Assembly (NCBI GenBank): GCA_911728455.2 | Contig: OU452240.1 | Coordinates: 3,658,001 to 3,722,000, forward strand | DNA from: Marthasterias glacialis | Taxonomy: Eukaryota; Echinodermata; Asteroidea; Forcipulatida; Asteriidae | DNA length: 64,000 nucleotides | Direction: 5' to 3' | Shown here: one piece after another, positions 1 through 12,420 of the stretch | Layout: every line of letters begins with the position of its first letter | Numbering within the stretch: position 1 is the stretch's first letter | Program-made: the position numbers and the translations under genes | The notes under the pieces: model-generated | Databases searched by the model: none | Told to the model about the DNA's origin: nothing | The model's input: only the letters and a program-made list of their open reading frames with translations

Positions 1-84
1 GGTAAAATTAACACCATTTTGGTGTTGTCACGTATAGATACCAAGAGAATCAATTTAACACCCCCACTTTTTGCAGTGCACCAC
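1..84. mobile_element. Palindromic MITE family A, right half (cut by window edge)
   Basis: The sequence ends with the same terminus as the complete copy at 2741-2909: a stretch reading through ATAGATACCAAGAGAATCAA to TTTGCAGTG. Only the right arm is present because the element begins before the window. Other copies lie at 17093-17220 and 17669-17828. No coding potential is seen, so it would be non-autonomous; the superfamily is not identified. Confidence 0.7.
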
Positions 85-166
85 TTTTGGAACGGCGTGG
101 TGGTGGTGGTGGTGGTCCGGAGAGGGGGCATATAGTACCGACCCCACCCCCGTCGTATTTCCCATT

Positions 167-966
167 GATTGTATCTCCATCATGCAAAGTTTCAAATCCA
201 ACTCATGTACATGGTGTTACTGCAAACCTTACTAGATTGTATCTCCACCATGCAAAGTTTCAAATCCAACTCATGTACATGGTGTTACCTCAAACCTTAC
301 TAGATTGTATCTCCACCATGCAGAGTTTCAAATCCTACTCATGTACACGGTGTTACTGCTAACCTTACTAGATTGTATCTCCATCATGCAAAGTTTCAAA
401 TCCAACTCATGTACATGGTGTTACTGCAAACCTTACTAGATTGTATCTCCACCATGCAAAGTTTCAAATCCTACTCATGTACATGGTGTTACCGCAAACC
501 TTACTAGATTGTATCTCCGCCATGCAGAGTTTCAAATCCTACTCATGTACACGGTGTTACTGCTAACCTTACTAGATTGTATCTCCACCATGCAAAGTTT
601 CAAATCCTACTCATGCACATGGTGTTACTGCAAACCTTACTAGATTGTATCTCCACCATGCAAAGTTTCAAATCCTACTCATGCACATGGTGTTACTGCA
701 AACCTTACTAGATTGTATCTCCACCATGCAGAGTTTCAAATCCTACTCATGTACATGGTGTTACCACAAACCTTACTAGATTGTACCTTCACCATGAGAA
801 GTTTCAAATCCCACTCATGTATGGTGTTATCGCAAACTACTAGATTGTATCTCCACCATGCAAAGTTTCAAATCCTACTCATGTGCATGAAATCCTACTC
901 TTGTACACGATATTACCGCAAACCTGACTAGATTGTATCTCCACCATGCAAAGTTCCAAATCCTAC
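167..966. repeat. 68-bp tandem repeat array, about 12 units
   Basis: The phrase TAGATTGTATCTCCACCATG recurs at 233, 301, 369 and so on, exactly 68 bp apart. Each unit continues with CAAAGTTTCAAATCC and a CATGTACATGGTGTTAC segment. Units are nearly identical in the centre and degrade after about 780, where one has lost some bases. Because 68 is not a multiple of three, the apparent repeated peptides in this region are artefacts, and no gene is called here. Confidence 0.9.
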
Positions 967-1930
967 GAGCCAAAACGAGTTTAACGAACTACCCTCTGAG
1001 TCCCACCCGGTTTAAGGGTTGTTGTTATCCCCCTGACTTGAACTCATGTGTACACAATTAACCCATACAGCATGCAATTTGGTGTTACGACCCTAAGTGT
1101 CACCGAGCAGCAAAGGGTTGTGAAGTCTGAACTGTTACTTTTTGACGGCAGCTCGCCTTTTGCACGATTTCGGGGTATAACGACCGGCCAAATGCGCCAA
1201 AATAAAGCCATTTTGCAGGCTTGGCCTTCCGTAGTCAAGCAGGCTTAACGGTGTTGGAGATAAGGCCAGCCTGCCTTGGGGGCGTGCTATTCACGTCGAT
1301 TGTTCACTCGTTGAGGTCGACTTGGAAGGCAAAAGGATAAACCCTCCAAAATAAGCCCCCCCCCTTCTTTTCCACACCACCCTTGGGCCCATTGCGGATA
1401 ATTGCCGTTTATGAATTCGCCCGTAAAAGACATACAACTTTGTCGGACACCGCGATTTGCCGAGTGCGGTATGCGGCCTATTAGTAAATCATTACGGCGT
1501 TTGAAAGACAGATTGTGGTGGTTGGGGGGGGGGGAGACTGAGCTGAAGTTGGTGATAGAAATTATGAGTACACTTAAAACAACCCCTCTCGTGGGCTTTT
1601 TACAATAACAACAGCCTCATGCTATGTCCCACAGTGAACCCTCTATCTAGGTTTGAGACAAATTGGAGGGTTTAATTTGATTTCCAAGACGATTCTGAGA
1701 GTGTACATCATTTTTGTTGCAACCACTACCAAACATCCAGAACTACACAAACATAACAGGCAGTAAATCCAAGCCTATACACTAATCCGAGCAGCGCTCG
1801 TTTTTGGTATTTTACATTTTGATCTCCAGTAATACTGACTGGATAGGACACGTTTCGCGTCAATGCAGAAACGCGCACGTTTTTCAAGAGAGTTTTGAAA
1901 ATTTAGTATTACGTAATTGAAATCAATGGT
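967..1930. other. Intergenic or intronic DNA, no feature recognised
   Basis: The stretch contains short chance ORFs only, with a C-run near 1360 and a G-run near 1526. The first part repeats fragments resembling the preceding array (CTCATGTGTACACAATTAAC near 1043). No gene, RNA or known repeat terminus is visible. Confidence 0.5.
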
Positions 1931-2249
1931 GTAGACCTTTCTATTGTTGATAAACAAACCGTTCTGGTTGACATGGACGGCCAATAGTAGCAAAAAAAAA
2001 AATCAAATCTTGTTGACAGACGTTTTGACCAAATTCAACGATTTTGCAAACTTTTTATTTATAGAAAATACATCCCATTATCGGTTGGGTTGTTTCCAAC
2101 TAATTCTAAACAATTTTTGAATATTTTGTGTAACATTTTTGCAAACAGTGATTTGACAGTTGTTGCTTTGTATTGATGGCTCCCCGTAGTTTCTCCATCT
2201 TGGTTGGCAAAAACTCGGGCTGTGACGTTGCAAAAGAAAGGTCTATATT
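1931..2249. mobile_element. MITE-like element, family C (TAGACCTTTCT termini)
   Basis: The left end GTAGACCTTTCTATTG is answered at the right by CAAAAGAAAGGTCTATA in inverted orientation, giving terminal inverted repeats over about 320 bp. Interior segments (CCATCTTGGTTGGCAAAAAC with GGCTGTGACGTTGCAA) recur at 43474-43560 and in the short copy at 62095-62214. Fragments of the left half recur at 42863-42985. It is non-coding and therefore non-autonomous; the superfamily is not identified. Confidence 0.65.
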
Positions 2250-2740
2250 TTTACACAGGGCCGCCGCACACGCGCGCGAGTCGACAATTGCGCGTCAGCG
2301 CGGACCAATCAGCATGAAGGATTCGCAGTGGGTGTGCGTCCACGCGCGCGTGCGGCGGCCATAGCTGTGGTGGTGTGAACGCCCATGAACAAGCTGCTCG
2401 GATTAGTCCATAATTCTCGTTTAGGTATCTCATGTTCCCACAGAAAAGTTCAAACATGATATCGCGACTGATACACTTTCACTAGTTATGATGTTTGATA
2501 ATCTTGAGCACATCAAATAAATACAACATTAGAATAAGCCAAACTATTAACGGTTTATTACACAACTTGAGTATTTCATTTCATTTCATTTTTTCATTGA
2601 TTCATTTCTACGGTATTCTTAATACAAGACAATGGCATAGGCTACCTGAAGGATTACACACACAAAAAGTAGACCGAATTATATCTAGTTGTTTTTCATC
2701 ATCAATTTGATATAGAAAAACGGTCACTTTTGCGCACACA

Positions 2741-2909
2741 CACTGCAAAAATTGGAGTGTTAAATTGATTCTCTCGGTATCTATATGTGACAACACCAAC
2801 CTGGTGTTAATTCCACCAACGATAAAGCAATGGGGACAACTAACACCATGTTGGTGCTGTCAAATATAGATACCAAGAGAATCAATTTAACGCCCCAGTT
2901 TTCGCAGTG
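2741..2909. mobile_element. Palindromic MITE family A, complete copy (169 bp)
   Basis: The element starts CACTGCAAAAATTGGAGTG and ends with its near-exact inverse CGCCCCAGTTTTCGCAGTG. Each arm is about 70 bp and includes the GATTCTCTCGGTATCTATAT segment. The centre carries ACCAACCTGGTGTTAA and ACCATGTTGGTG. The whole element could fold as one long hairpin. Three further copies in this window share these termini. Confidence 0.8.
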
Positions 2910-5349
2910 CAATTTCTTGAATGTATTTTGTCCATGACCGGCATATAGTCACGTTTAAAAAAAAAACACTTTGACATTTTACTGTTGACGTTTGTATTAG
3001 CAATGATATGCATACGATGACATTTCACAGCGGTGTGAAGTTTCCTGGTGTGTTAATACACCCATAAGAATAATATGAATGCGGCAGCCATATTGTCAAA
3101 CGATACAGCTTGTGATGACGTGCACACCATCTTCTCAGAAAGCAAATATCTGGGACACGTTTCCGAGGATCAACCACAAGCATCTGCGGATCCAGGGTGG
3201 TGGTGTGGGGGGGGGGGCTAAGGGGGCTAAAACTGTCAAAAGAAAAAAGCGAACGAAAGAGAGAGAGACAGAGGGTGGGGGAGAGGAAGTAAAGAATCAG
3301 ATACAAACAGTAACAGTAAACCAATTCAATGAAGTTCTCATTTGACTCTTTCAAAAAGTTTGCTCAAAAACGAGGGGAAAGTTAGTGTTCGAGAATCGTC
3401 TCAGATTGCACAAAAGAGCATCTAGTGTCAAACATTTCCGGGGCCCTGCAACGGGCACCGGACCCCACGCCGCTTACAAGGGCTTCGCGCTTTGCGCTTC
3501 GCAGTACTGACAAATCGTTCTGGATCCTCAGCCCCCCCCCCCCCCCCCCGCCCCACACCCTAAAAAAATAATTCTGGATCCACCCATGATCTTTATTAAT
3601 CTTTGCCCGTTTTAAAAGTAAGACTATTGTGTCTGACATGGACCATGATGTTCGACGATGTCCGACAAAGTTTATTCGACTCAATGTGTCCGACAAACGG
3701 TAGGGGTATTGTTCTCGGAGCAATGTTTTTACTTGCCACTTTCTGCTACTTTTAACCCACATTAGGTTTTCCGTATATTTTGTGTTATCGCTTATAATTG
3801 TTTAGAATGAGCGGGGGTCTGGGAGGGCACATCTTTTTCGATGACATGTTTTTAAAACGGTTGACCTTCCATGGACGGCCTCTGCTCGTATATTTTATTA
3901 TCCAAAGAAGTTAAAATACATAAAGTAAATAAAATAATATGGGCACAATATACACAGTAGCACACAAGAAAACTGACCTCCAAAAAATGGCGCAACAAGG
4001 ATAATTGTGGGTGGTTTTTTTTTCCTCTGACGGGAAATTGGCGTAATTGGTGACTTGAAACTCTATAACGCACGGTAACAAGTTTAAATTGACTCCCAAT
4101 TAAAAGTAATTTCCCAATAGCTATATGGCCCTTTTTGAAATCGGCTAAGACCTTGTCGATCAGTATGGAGCACCGTGCCGAAAGCGCATGGTTCCAAAAA
4201 TGAATTACGTTAGCCTAAGCCGGATCCAAAGCCGAAACCCAACAACTAAATAGGCACTTGTCGTTATATTCAAGTAGTTTTTTTTTAGTTCTCCATCTAA
4301 AAATTCCCGGGTCAGAAACTCCTGGGTCCCAGTGGGGCATGACCAAATACTTAGTCAGACTGACCCGTAAACAGGTTTGAAAAAAAAAAAAAATGATTTG
4401 GATTCTGCGTCAGTTTGACACAAATTCCGGGTCATACTGCCCCAGAAATGTGGGCCGGGCCCTCTCCGACCCGGAATCCGGAATTCGGACACGGGGTTTT
4501 TATCTTTTCAGAGTGTACCTTGGGATTTTCTAATTCTTAGGCTTACAGTTATGATCCTTATAAATATTCCATGGTTCTACTCGCACAAAAAGAGTTATTA
4601 TACGAATTTAACGGTTCTTGTTAAGCCCCACTTGTTAAAAACCTGGGTCCGGTTTCAGGCGATTTCTTCAATCCATTTCACACAACAAGTATAATTCTTG
4701 TCCTACAATCTCTAATTTGTTTGCCCCAAAAGAACACTTTCACACCTTCTTCTTGGCGTTGGAAACCAACAATGCGAACGCCACAAAGGAGGAAAAAAAC
4801 TCGACCTCGGTTCTTTTTTTTTTTTTTTTCAAATCGTAATACTGTAGCTAGCGAACACTCGCCGAAAAATTACCTTTTTTAATGTGCAAACCGCACAATT
4901 CCATTCCAGATAAATCCTCAATCATATTCAACTTGTTTTGTAATGGTCCCGTTTAAGGATCAATGAGGGTACGATTATATGTGTCAAAAACGGAGCAACG
5001 ACCGCGAGAAGGTAAATCGATTTCAATTTTGGTTATTGTGCGATCTGATTGAAAAACCCAGTGAAGGGTGAAGCGTGTCAAAAGGCAGGGGTGGCGCTTT
5101 CATGGAGTGTGGGGTTGTCGAGCCTGCTCGTTATAGGACGAATCGTTTAAAGATGTCGAGGAGTGTTTAGCAATTATGCAGATGCCGTGATTTGGAACCA
5201 AATACCTTGGAAAGTTCAGAGTTGTTGTAGGTTTGAGAAATTGAATTAACCAACCGACCTTGCATTCCGCGAATTCATTTGCTTAATACTTAACTTATTT
5301 CGACGTTAGCTGTTGCCACAAGAGTTATTCCCTCCCAAATCTCTTATCT
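2910..5349. other. Non-coding stretch with an inverted G-run/C-run pair
   Basis: No coding exon is visible. A GGATCCAGGGTGG segment followed by a G-run at 3188-3218 is matched in inverted orientation by a C-run at 3533-3549 followed by ATTCTGGATCCACCC at 3572-3586, which suggests an inverted repeat pair. A GTCCGACA motif occurs at 3650-3705 and again at 13120-13205. The rest is AT-rich sequence with homopolymer runs. Confidence 0.45.
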
Positions 5350-5625
5350 GGGCATCCAGGTTGGCGCAGTGGTTTCTTTCCCCTGTGTGACCCCGGTTCG
5401 AATCCCGGACTGGAGCCTTGCATGTGGATTGAGTTTTCAGTTCCTACCTGATTACTTGGGTTTTCCCCTATTTTGGGGTTTTCCTCCCACATCTAAAACT
5501 GACATTTCTTCAACATCTTCTCTACACAGGTATCTTCAGGCCTACGGGTTTACAGTGCAAGTCACTTTTGAGGGTCCCTTGGGTTCATTACCAGAAAGAT
5601 ATAATAATAGTAATAGTAATCTTTG
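5350..5625 (+). mobile_element. tRNA-derived SINE, type A
   Basis: The head contains a Pol III A-box-like TTGGCGCAGTGGTT and a B-box GGTTCGAATCC at 5395-5405, about 25-30 nt apart as in tRNA genes. A tRNA-unrelated body follows (TACCTGATTACTTGGGTTTT, TCCTCCCACATCTAAAACTG). The 3' end is a short TAATAG-type repeat. The same head and body occur in inverse orientation at 22560-22850 and 58010-58285, which confirms a dispersed family. Confidence 0.8.
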
Positions 5626-5741
5626 TGGTTCTATGTAGTTAGTATTATTGTGTTTTTTATTACTATTTTCAGAAAGAATTTAAGATTGGACATAATTGAT
5701 TTCAGCCTAAAAAGCCAATTTAAATTGTTTATCGTGGTGTG

Positions 5742-6232
5742 TCGTGGCTGATTGTTCCAGTGTAGCGGACTCAAGTGCTGATGGCTGAATCATCAGAGTG
5801 TGGGTTCGATTCCCGGTCAAGATACCTATGCCCTTGACCAATACACCTAACCATAATTGCTCCTCTTAACCCAGGTGTATAACCTGAGAGGGCTGAGGAT
5901 GCTCTTGTGTCGGATTAACCTCTTAGTGATAATGGCTTCAAAACAGCCAACGTAACTATACCTAACACTACGGACAGAGACTTCAACCTCACAGGCCAGG
6001 CTAACAGCTACTGGCGACCATAGGCCGCGCCGTGGCTTAAGTATTACCCCGTCCTTAATTAATATTCATAATATCACTACACCACTAACCAAAAGTAGTC
6101 CCCAAACAGTGCTAATTGAAGTAGCTCGGGGTTGTATGCTCCCCAGGGAGTTGGGAAAGTTTGAGGAATGGTCTAAGTACCCCCAGATGAACAGGGATAA
6201 TAATGCTGCAAAGCGTCTTGATTATAGTTACG
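5742..6232 (+). mobile_element. tRNA-derived SINE, type B, with internal insertion
   Basis: It begins GTGTCGTGGCTGATTG and contains the B-box-like GGGTTCGATTCCCGG near 5802. The body is CTTAACCCAGGTGTATAA and GAGAGGGCTGAGGATG. Its 3' part (CTCCCCAGGGAGTTGGGAAA, then GATGAACAGGGATAATAATG) matches the copy at 51420-51750, but about 200 bp of extra sequence separates the two halves here. A truncated copy follows at 6437-6545. Confidence 0.75.
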
Positions 6233-6436
6233 TAGGATTACGTTATCGTTTATTTCGATTGCTGAAATCAAAATAAGGGACAGAGTAATATATTGAGAGA
6301 CTAAATTTTCCGGGCTACATCTAGTTACCAAAATTAGGGCTAAACTCTGTGCTATACGGTATTTCGTTGACGTTGACAGGATTTCAGACTGATTTTTTTT
6401 TCTGGAGAATTGGTACTTGGTATGAAATTTATAATC

Positions 6437-6545
6437 TGATGGCTGACTCATCAGAGTGCTGGTTCGATTCCTGGTCGTGATACGCATGTCCTTGGGCATT
6501 GAGCTAGACACTTAACAATAATTGCTTCTCTTCACCCAGGTTTCA
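6437..6545 (+). mobile_element. SINE type B fragment
   Basis: The fragment contains CTGATGGCTGACTCATCAGA, then GGTTCGATTCCTGG and a body segment TAATTGCTTCTCTTCACCCA. These match the middle of the type B SINE at 5742-6232. Both ends are missing. Confidence 0.7.
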
Positions 6546-9469
6546 GATTTTAAAAAGTGTAATAAACCTAGATAATTACTCATACTACACTTTGCCTTTA
6601 AAACCCCTGACTGACCTACTTTATCGCACATTCGCACAGCGCGTTCAGTAATTCGAAACAATTCTAAAACATTATGCCAACCAGTCAAAAGTTCGCAGAT
6701 GAAAAAAATAAAATAGCAAATAACAAATGAAAAAAACGAACATTGACCGAACAAAGCGCACAGAACAAGATATCCAGTTTCAAAACACACGCACAAAACT
6801 GCAAAATGTTTCAAATGTTTTAACCGAGTTTACCAATACGTGCCCCGTGCATCTGACATGGTATTATTTTGGCTAGATTCATGGGGCTCGATTGCAGGTA
6901 GTAATTGAAACTTCAACCAAAAGTGTTTCCCAGTTCCCACGTGTTTTCCAAAGCAGTTAAAATGACAGCTGAAAGTGTCTTGCACCTAAACACTACCTCT
7001 CCCCCCCCACCTGCCTTTCATCCCCAAAAGCACTCCTTCCGCAGCTGAAATTCATTATAACGATCTTAATTTCCAAGTGGTTTGAGAGAGAAAATGAATC
7101 CACTATTCAGTTTCCAGACTCGATTTTCTAAGACGGAGCTGTGCATGGACAGACAGTGCCATATTAAAAGGTAGAGGGCCCCCCTTTGTGCGGTTGTAAA
7201 AAACCAAGCCAGCGGAAACCCAAGAAGACGGGCGTGCACATTAGCAACGCGCCCGCATTACGCCGCACCGTTCACCCCCATCCACATTCCCCATGGGACC
7301 CACCGACCTCCCGTTGACTCCCCACAAGAAATTATCCAGAAAAAAACGAAAAAGATTTCCCCTCCCCCTTAACAAATTATCAAGCCATTGCATTAAAAAC
7401 ACAACCATGAAATTGATTCAGGGGAAGCCCTTTAGAAAATTAGAGCATTTTGCTTTTAATGGAATCTCTCCGGAAAGAGGTGGGAAAAAAGAGGGAAAAA
7501 AGACACGTTTTTATTGCATAGTTCGCCACCTCGTGTAACTTAATTTCAGAATTTCTTAATGCGTTGTCACAGCGCGAAAACACAAAGCGTTGGGGAAAAA
7601 ATCTGCTTTTAGGGCTGTCGTTCTGCTCCTCGAAGTGCAGGGGCTTTGATTTGGGAAAGAGAATTACTCTCGACATCCGCAAGTAATAGTCTATCTTCTT
7701 TGTACTGATTAAATGGGTCAACCTTTTTATTCTAAATTTAATAAAGAAAATGTGTTTTTCGTTTTTTTCCCCGTCACAACAGTCAAATGATTTACACTCA
7801 CGAAACACGCGTTAAATCGAATTAGAGAAAGGCCTTTTCATAAAGAAAAAAAAATCTCTTGAAAAAATAGTCTTAAATTATGCTGCGATCAAGTAGATCT
7901 CAAAAAAGATGTGCGTGTGTTTTGCTTGTTCTTCTTCTTCTTTATTGTTTATTAGTTTGTTTGTTTGTTTGTTTGTTTTGTTGTGAGTTTGTTTTGTGTT
8001 TTGTGTGTTTTTTCTTTGTTCACAGAATATTTATGAATTATTTCTACATAATGATAACATCAAAAACAATAGGTCATATTTGTGTTCCACGGATAATTAC
8101 GAATTATATTTGTACCTAGTTGAAAAAAATGAGGAAATATCTGGTTTCAACTCTCTTTAAAAATCGTGTTCACTTGGCACTTTTTTTTCTGTTTTTTTTT
8201 GATAGGTAGGCCTAATTGTTGTTGATAGAAAAAGCAAATGACGAATTTAATTTGATTTGTTGTTGTTGTTGATAAACTTGATAGGATTTTTTTTCGTGCA
8301 GTATCTTAAATGAAAGCTTGCAACTTTCTCAAATCTATAGACAAATGGCTATTTCAAAACTGAAATCTAAATGTTGGGGATCAAATGGGGCAAAATATCG
8401 GACCTGGCATCTTTAATCTGTCAAATCAAATTATGCACATTATATGAACGTTCACAAAATCCCTGACCAAAAACGGACTTGTTTTTTACGATATTTCCTT
8501 GAGAAATGTGCATATATAAGAGGTTGTTAAACGAAGTGTTTATTGAAAACAAAGGATGGGAATCGGCGAACTCTTGCAAACGAAAAAAGTGACACAACGG
8601 TATTAAACTTCATCAGATTTGTGATCGAAATGCCCCTTTAAAATCAATCAATTATAACCCCAGTTGTTCAGGTGTTGTACAGGTGTTCGTATACGTCTTT
8701 GTATCCATCCGCAAGTCACCAGATAGCTAGGGGCACGTGGCTGCATCTTACTTACTCGAGAAACAATACCGTAGATTGTTTATTTATACTGGGTACGAGA
8801 CTATGTTTTGTCAACCTCTAACTGGCTTTACATTTCTGCCGTGGCATGTTGAAGAAACTTAATTTCTTTTACGGTTCACAGACAGACCACCTCGGCCATT
8901 TTGTTTTTCTAACGCCGAAAGTCTACGGGTGCCCCACACTAAGTCAGATCCTTATATCAACCAAATGCTAAATACTCAGCGTTCAACAATTCTCAGCAAA
9001 ACACGTTGAAGTTTCTCGAAATCAAATCAAACCCCTTTTTCAATTTTTAGGCATGTTGACTTTTTGAGCTGTGTCTATCCAAGAATGAAAACACCCCTGA
9101 ACGAATAAACTGGCCAGACTCCATCTTCGACAATCTGCCCCTCCCCGCTTCGGAGAGCAAAAAACAAAAACCGGGTATATTTCGAGGAGTAGAACGCGAA
9201 CAACCCCCTGGGCACAATATTGGACCATTTTGTCAACAATCCCTTTAAAAAAAAAACACGACCTTCAAATTTCTGATTCACAGAAGGTTTTTTGTTGGTT
9301 TACAAATTATTCACGAGCCATGGCGCATGGTTTTTTCTGTACTTGGTGTAGCGCATTTTCAGAACCAAGCTGAAATCTTTACGATAGACAGGCACCTATT
9401 GTTTTGTGTGACGGGAATTAAATAGCATTCAATTTGTCATTTGTTCAATGAATAGTAGAAAGGCCCTTC
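6546..9469. other. Non-coding stretch, no gene recognised
   Basis: The region has only short open frames with no recognisable domain. It includes a GTTT microsatellite near 7950-7978 and several T-runs. No splice-flanked conserved exon was found in any frame. Confidence 0.5.
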
Positions 9470-10072
9470 TCAAACTATAGCAAAGAGCTGCCCGGATTGT
9501 CTCCAATAATTTCGACTACATTAACTCTCATGGCGAAGACATTATTAAGCAATTATCTTAGCAAACCTTAGAACAAAGAAGAGATTTTTTTTAATCCAGC
9601 CTGTCTAATGTATAAATATGTCCACGGGCGTGCCCCAAGTAGACTATGCAAAGACGTAGAAATGTACTTCGATAGGAATGGTATTAATACTAGAAATGCA
9701 GACTCTTTTTTCAACTTTGTTTTCCCCTAAACCTAACGTTGGTTGTTTTTAACAGTCTTTTAAGTTTGCTGGTGCAAAAGTTTGGAACAATATCGCTGAT
9801 TCAGTTTAAAATTCTCCCTCTATTGACAGTTTTAAAGGTTTTTATAAGAAACTGTATTTCAAATAAATTGTCTCCTTTATTTATTTATTAAAAAAAAAAT
9901 CTCGATTTTGTACTGTTTTGCTTGACTTCATTTTTGTTGTTGCCCTTTTTAGTTTGTTGTATTTGTTGGCCTACAGGGCACTGACGTAAAACAATTTTTT
10001 CTGATCTTTTTATCCCGTTCAAAGATATTGTAATAAATAAATAAAGATATAGATAAATAAATAAATAAAATG
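9470..10072 (+). pseudogene. Decayed LINE reverse-transcriptase ORF tail plus 3' UTR
   Basis: The frame starting near 9481 reads QRAARIVSNNFDYINSHGED. It is followed after a stop by QTLEQRR, then CLMYKCVHGRAPS and NTRNADSFFNF. This is the conserved C-terminal signature of CR1/L2/jockey-type LINE ORF2 (LQNRAARII, TLEERR, MYKxxHGLAP, NTRxA). The expected Trp codon before QTLEQRR is a TAG at 9559-9561, and frames shift further on, so the copy is dead. An AT-rich 3' UTR ends in an AATAAATAAATAAA-type tail near 10030-10070, typical of these LINEs. Confidence 0.75.
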
Positions 10073-10504
10073 AGTTACATTTCTTGGTATAGTTTTACAA
10101 ACCATCTCTGAATGGGAAACGTCCGTCTACTAAAATTTGTTCTCGGCAGAAGTGTGTAGACACACCGAGATATCCCGCAGTTATGGTGACTGCAGACTCC
10201 TTCCCAGATGTCATTGGAACCAAAGATCTGTTTACTTTCCACAATGGACAGAAAACATGTCCAGGTTTAGTTCATATAGCATTTAAATGCGAATGAGAGA
10301 TGACATTTCAGAACAGCGGAACAGTGGGTTTCTAGGAAAAAACAATTATTGCTGTTATAAGTTGCCGGTGGAAATCTATAGCTTTTTTTCTTCCCAGCAC
10401 CGAACGTTGTTTTATCTTCGTTTTGGGGTACACACGACTGATAAAAACGGATCACCCAATTTGACGAACTACGCCTAGGTTGTTTTCATAGGGGGAGGGG
10501 GTGT

Positions 10505-10668
10505 TTAATAATGTTGTGTAACGCACGTAAAAGAACCCAGTTACACTTATCACAAAGAGAAGGGGTTTGCCCCGGTGTTTCTGGCAGTGGCTGCTGAATG
10601 CGCCGCAGCACCTTGTAAACCATTACAAGGTTGCTACATAAATGTATCTCATAATTAAAAAAACACAC
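10505..10668 (+). mobile_element. SINE type C, 3' body fragment
   Basis: The segments TAACGCACGTAAAAGAACCC, AGAAGGGGTTTGCCCCGGTG and AGCACCTTGTAAACCATTAC recur in the same order at 27120-27260 and inverted at 39995-40145. The tRNA-like head is missing here. Confidence 0.65.
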
Positions 10669-12009
10669 CTCAAAACCTGCCTTAATGATACTATAATAAG
10701 CATCTTGAGTACCTATTTGTTGGTAGATACGTGCGCTATATGAGACTCCGGTATTATTATCAAATCTTTTTGTTTTGAAAACTCTAGGAGGGACATGAAG
10801 TCACTCTTCCATAAGCAAATGATGTAATAATTTAACCTCGAACCAGGTGCCTTGCCACTACTACTCATCGACAATGTTACAAACTCGAGGGCCCATTGAG
10901 ACTGTGTAATATTCTCTTTGTGAATCTAAACGTCACGTTCTGTTAAAAAAAAAAAAAAAAAAAAAAAAAATCAATGACGCAGGATCTGTCATCTTTGGAG
11001 ACAACAAAAACCTTCAAAATATTTATGAAATATCGTCGTCCTACATAAACGTACTTGGAGGTATCGGCAGCATTCAATTCGCCGTAATCCCATATGACAC
11101 TCCGTGTAGACGGGCTGGGGCCGGTAAATTTATGAGATCTTCTCATGGTGGAAGGTTCGCGTCCTACTGGCTGTAGGGAAAATAAGGATGGGCATGGGTG
11201 AATTGAAACTCCATTCTTTTTTTTAAACTCATGACGGCAAGACGAACAACTACAAAATGACATCTGGAAAGACGGGAACAAGAACTGCAGTCTTGATCAG
11301 TATTGTAAAATAAACTCTAATAATAATTATTTACATTGCGCGATTTATACCAGTTCTAGGAAGTTCGCTAAATTGGTTGGATTTGAGACTGCTGGCCCAT
11401 AACAATATCACTTTATCATTAGACAATGTAGGCCATATACCAATCTTATCTAAGTCTTTCGGGTGTTGAGTTACCATAGAGTGGAGAACTTTGGAGGATA
11501 ATGGAGGGGACCTTTGTCAAAGACACTCAGGGTTTGGTTTCTCTCTAAAAATTGCTTAAGGAATTGATGTCAGCATGAGGTACAATCACCGTTGAGGGCT
11601 TTCTTAAACGCAATGATTGTTTACAGGATGATGTATTATACTACACACAACATTACAATACCCCCGTTGGGGTACTATGGGCAACGACCGTGACCCCCAC
11701 CACGTACTCTACAATATGCTCTGACCTACTTCACCCAAACAGTCAATCTTCATTTTCACTTTGAGAATTATTTCAACCATATTTTTTTTGAAGGGAAATT
11801 TTATGACGCCCACGTGAGTGATGAGACATCTTTGTTAAGACCGGAATTGATTTCTTCTTGTGGTTGGCTCCAAAAAAAAACACCTTTTACTTTGAAGACA
11901 ATTATGTTTTGCCGTGGACGCGGTGGAAGAATTCCAAAAGAGTTAGTGTTGAATTCTGACACGACTGCTTTTAATTTGATTCAAGACATTCAAACACAAG
12001 CTTTGGCTA
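10669..12009. other. Non-coding stretch, no gene recognised
   Basis: Nothing coding is supported. A long A-run at 10945-10970 and scattered short ORFs are the only notable elements. Confidence 0.45.
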
Positions 12010-12265
12010 CATTGGCAGGGCTGCTCCTTATCTTGAATTAAAGAGAGTAAGCAAACGGATGGAGTTTTGCCAACATTACCAGTGTCGTACCTTATCTTCA
12101 TTCAAAGATAGTATTATTATAGAAATGAGTATAGCAGTAGTTTGTGCGGCATTATTATTGGGTGACATTATTATGTTCAAACAATAAGCAACCAGTGGCG
12201 GCAGTTTTGACAACCTTCTATTAACTGTACCTTATATTGATTCAAAGACAGTATAATAAGCGAAC
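12010..12265 (+). repeat. Dispersed 3-fold repeat of a TACCTTATATTGATTCAAAG motif
   Basis: Three related copies of a roughly 30-bp motif, best version TACCTTATATTGATTCAAAG followed by AGAGTAA, occur at about 12026, 12090 and 12230. Better copies lie at 16340 and 16469, and another at 63223. The intervening sequence also contains repeated GCAACATTTTGCC-like words. This looks like an old tandem or terminal repeat of an unknown element. Confidence 0.5.
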
Positions 12266-12382
12266 CGGCTATATTCGACAGTATAAACCTGTGGTAAACA
12301 GCATCTGGAGAAATTGACGCAAAGTGTCACTATTAAAACATACATTTTGCTGATCGAATGGAATCCAGGCAAAGTGCCTGGC

Positions 12383-12420
<38 letters not shown>

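Noticed and set aside
87-931. Open frames with repeated peptides (HHAKFQI, LLDC)
   Set aside because: They are translations of the 68-bp tandem array. The period is not a multiple of three and units read in different frames.
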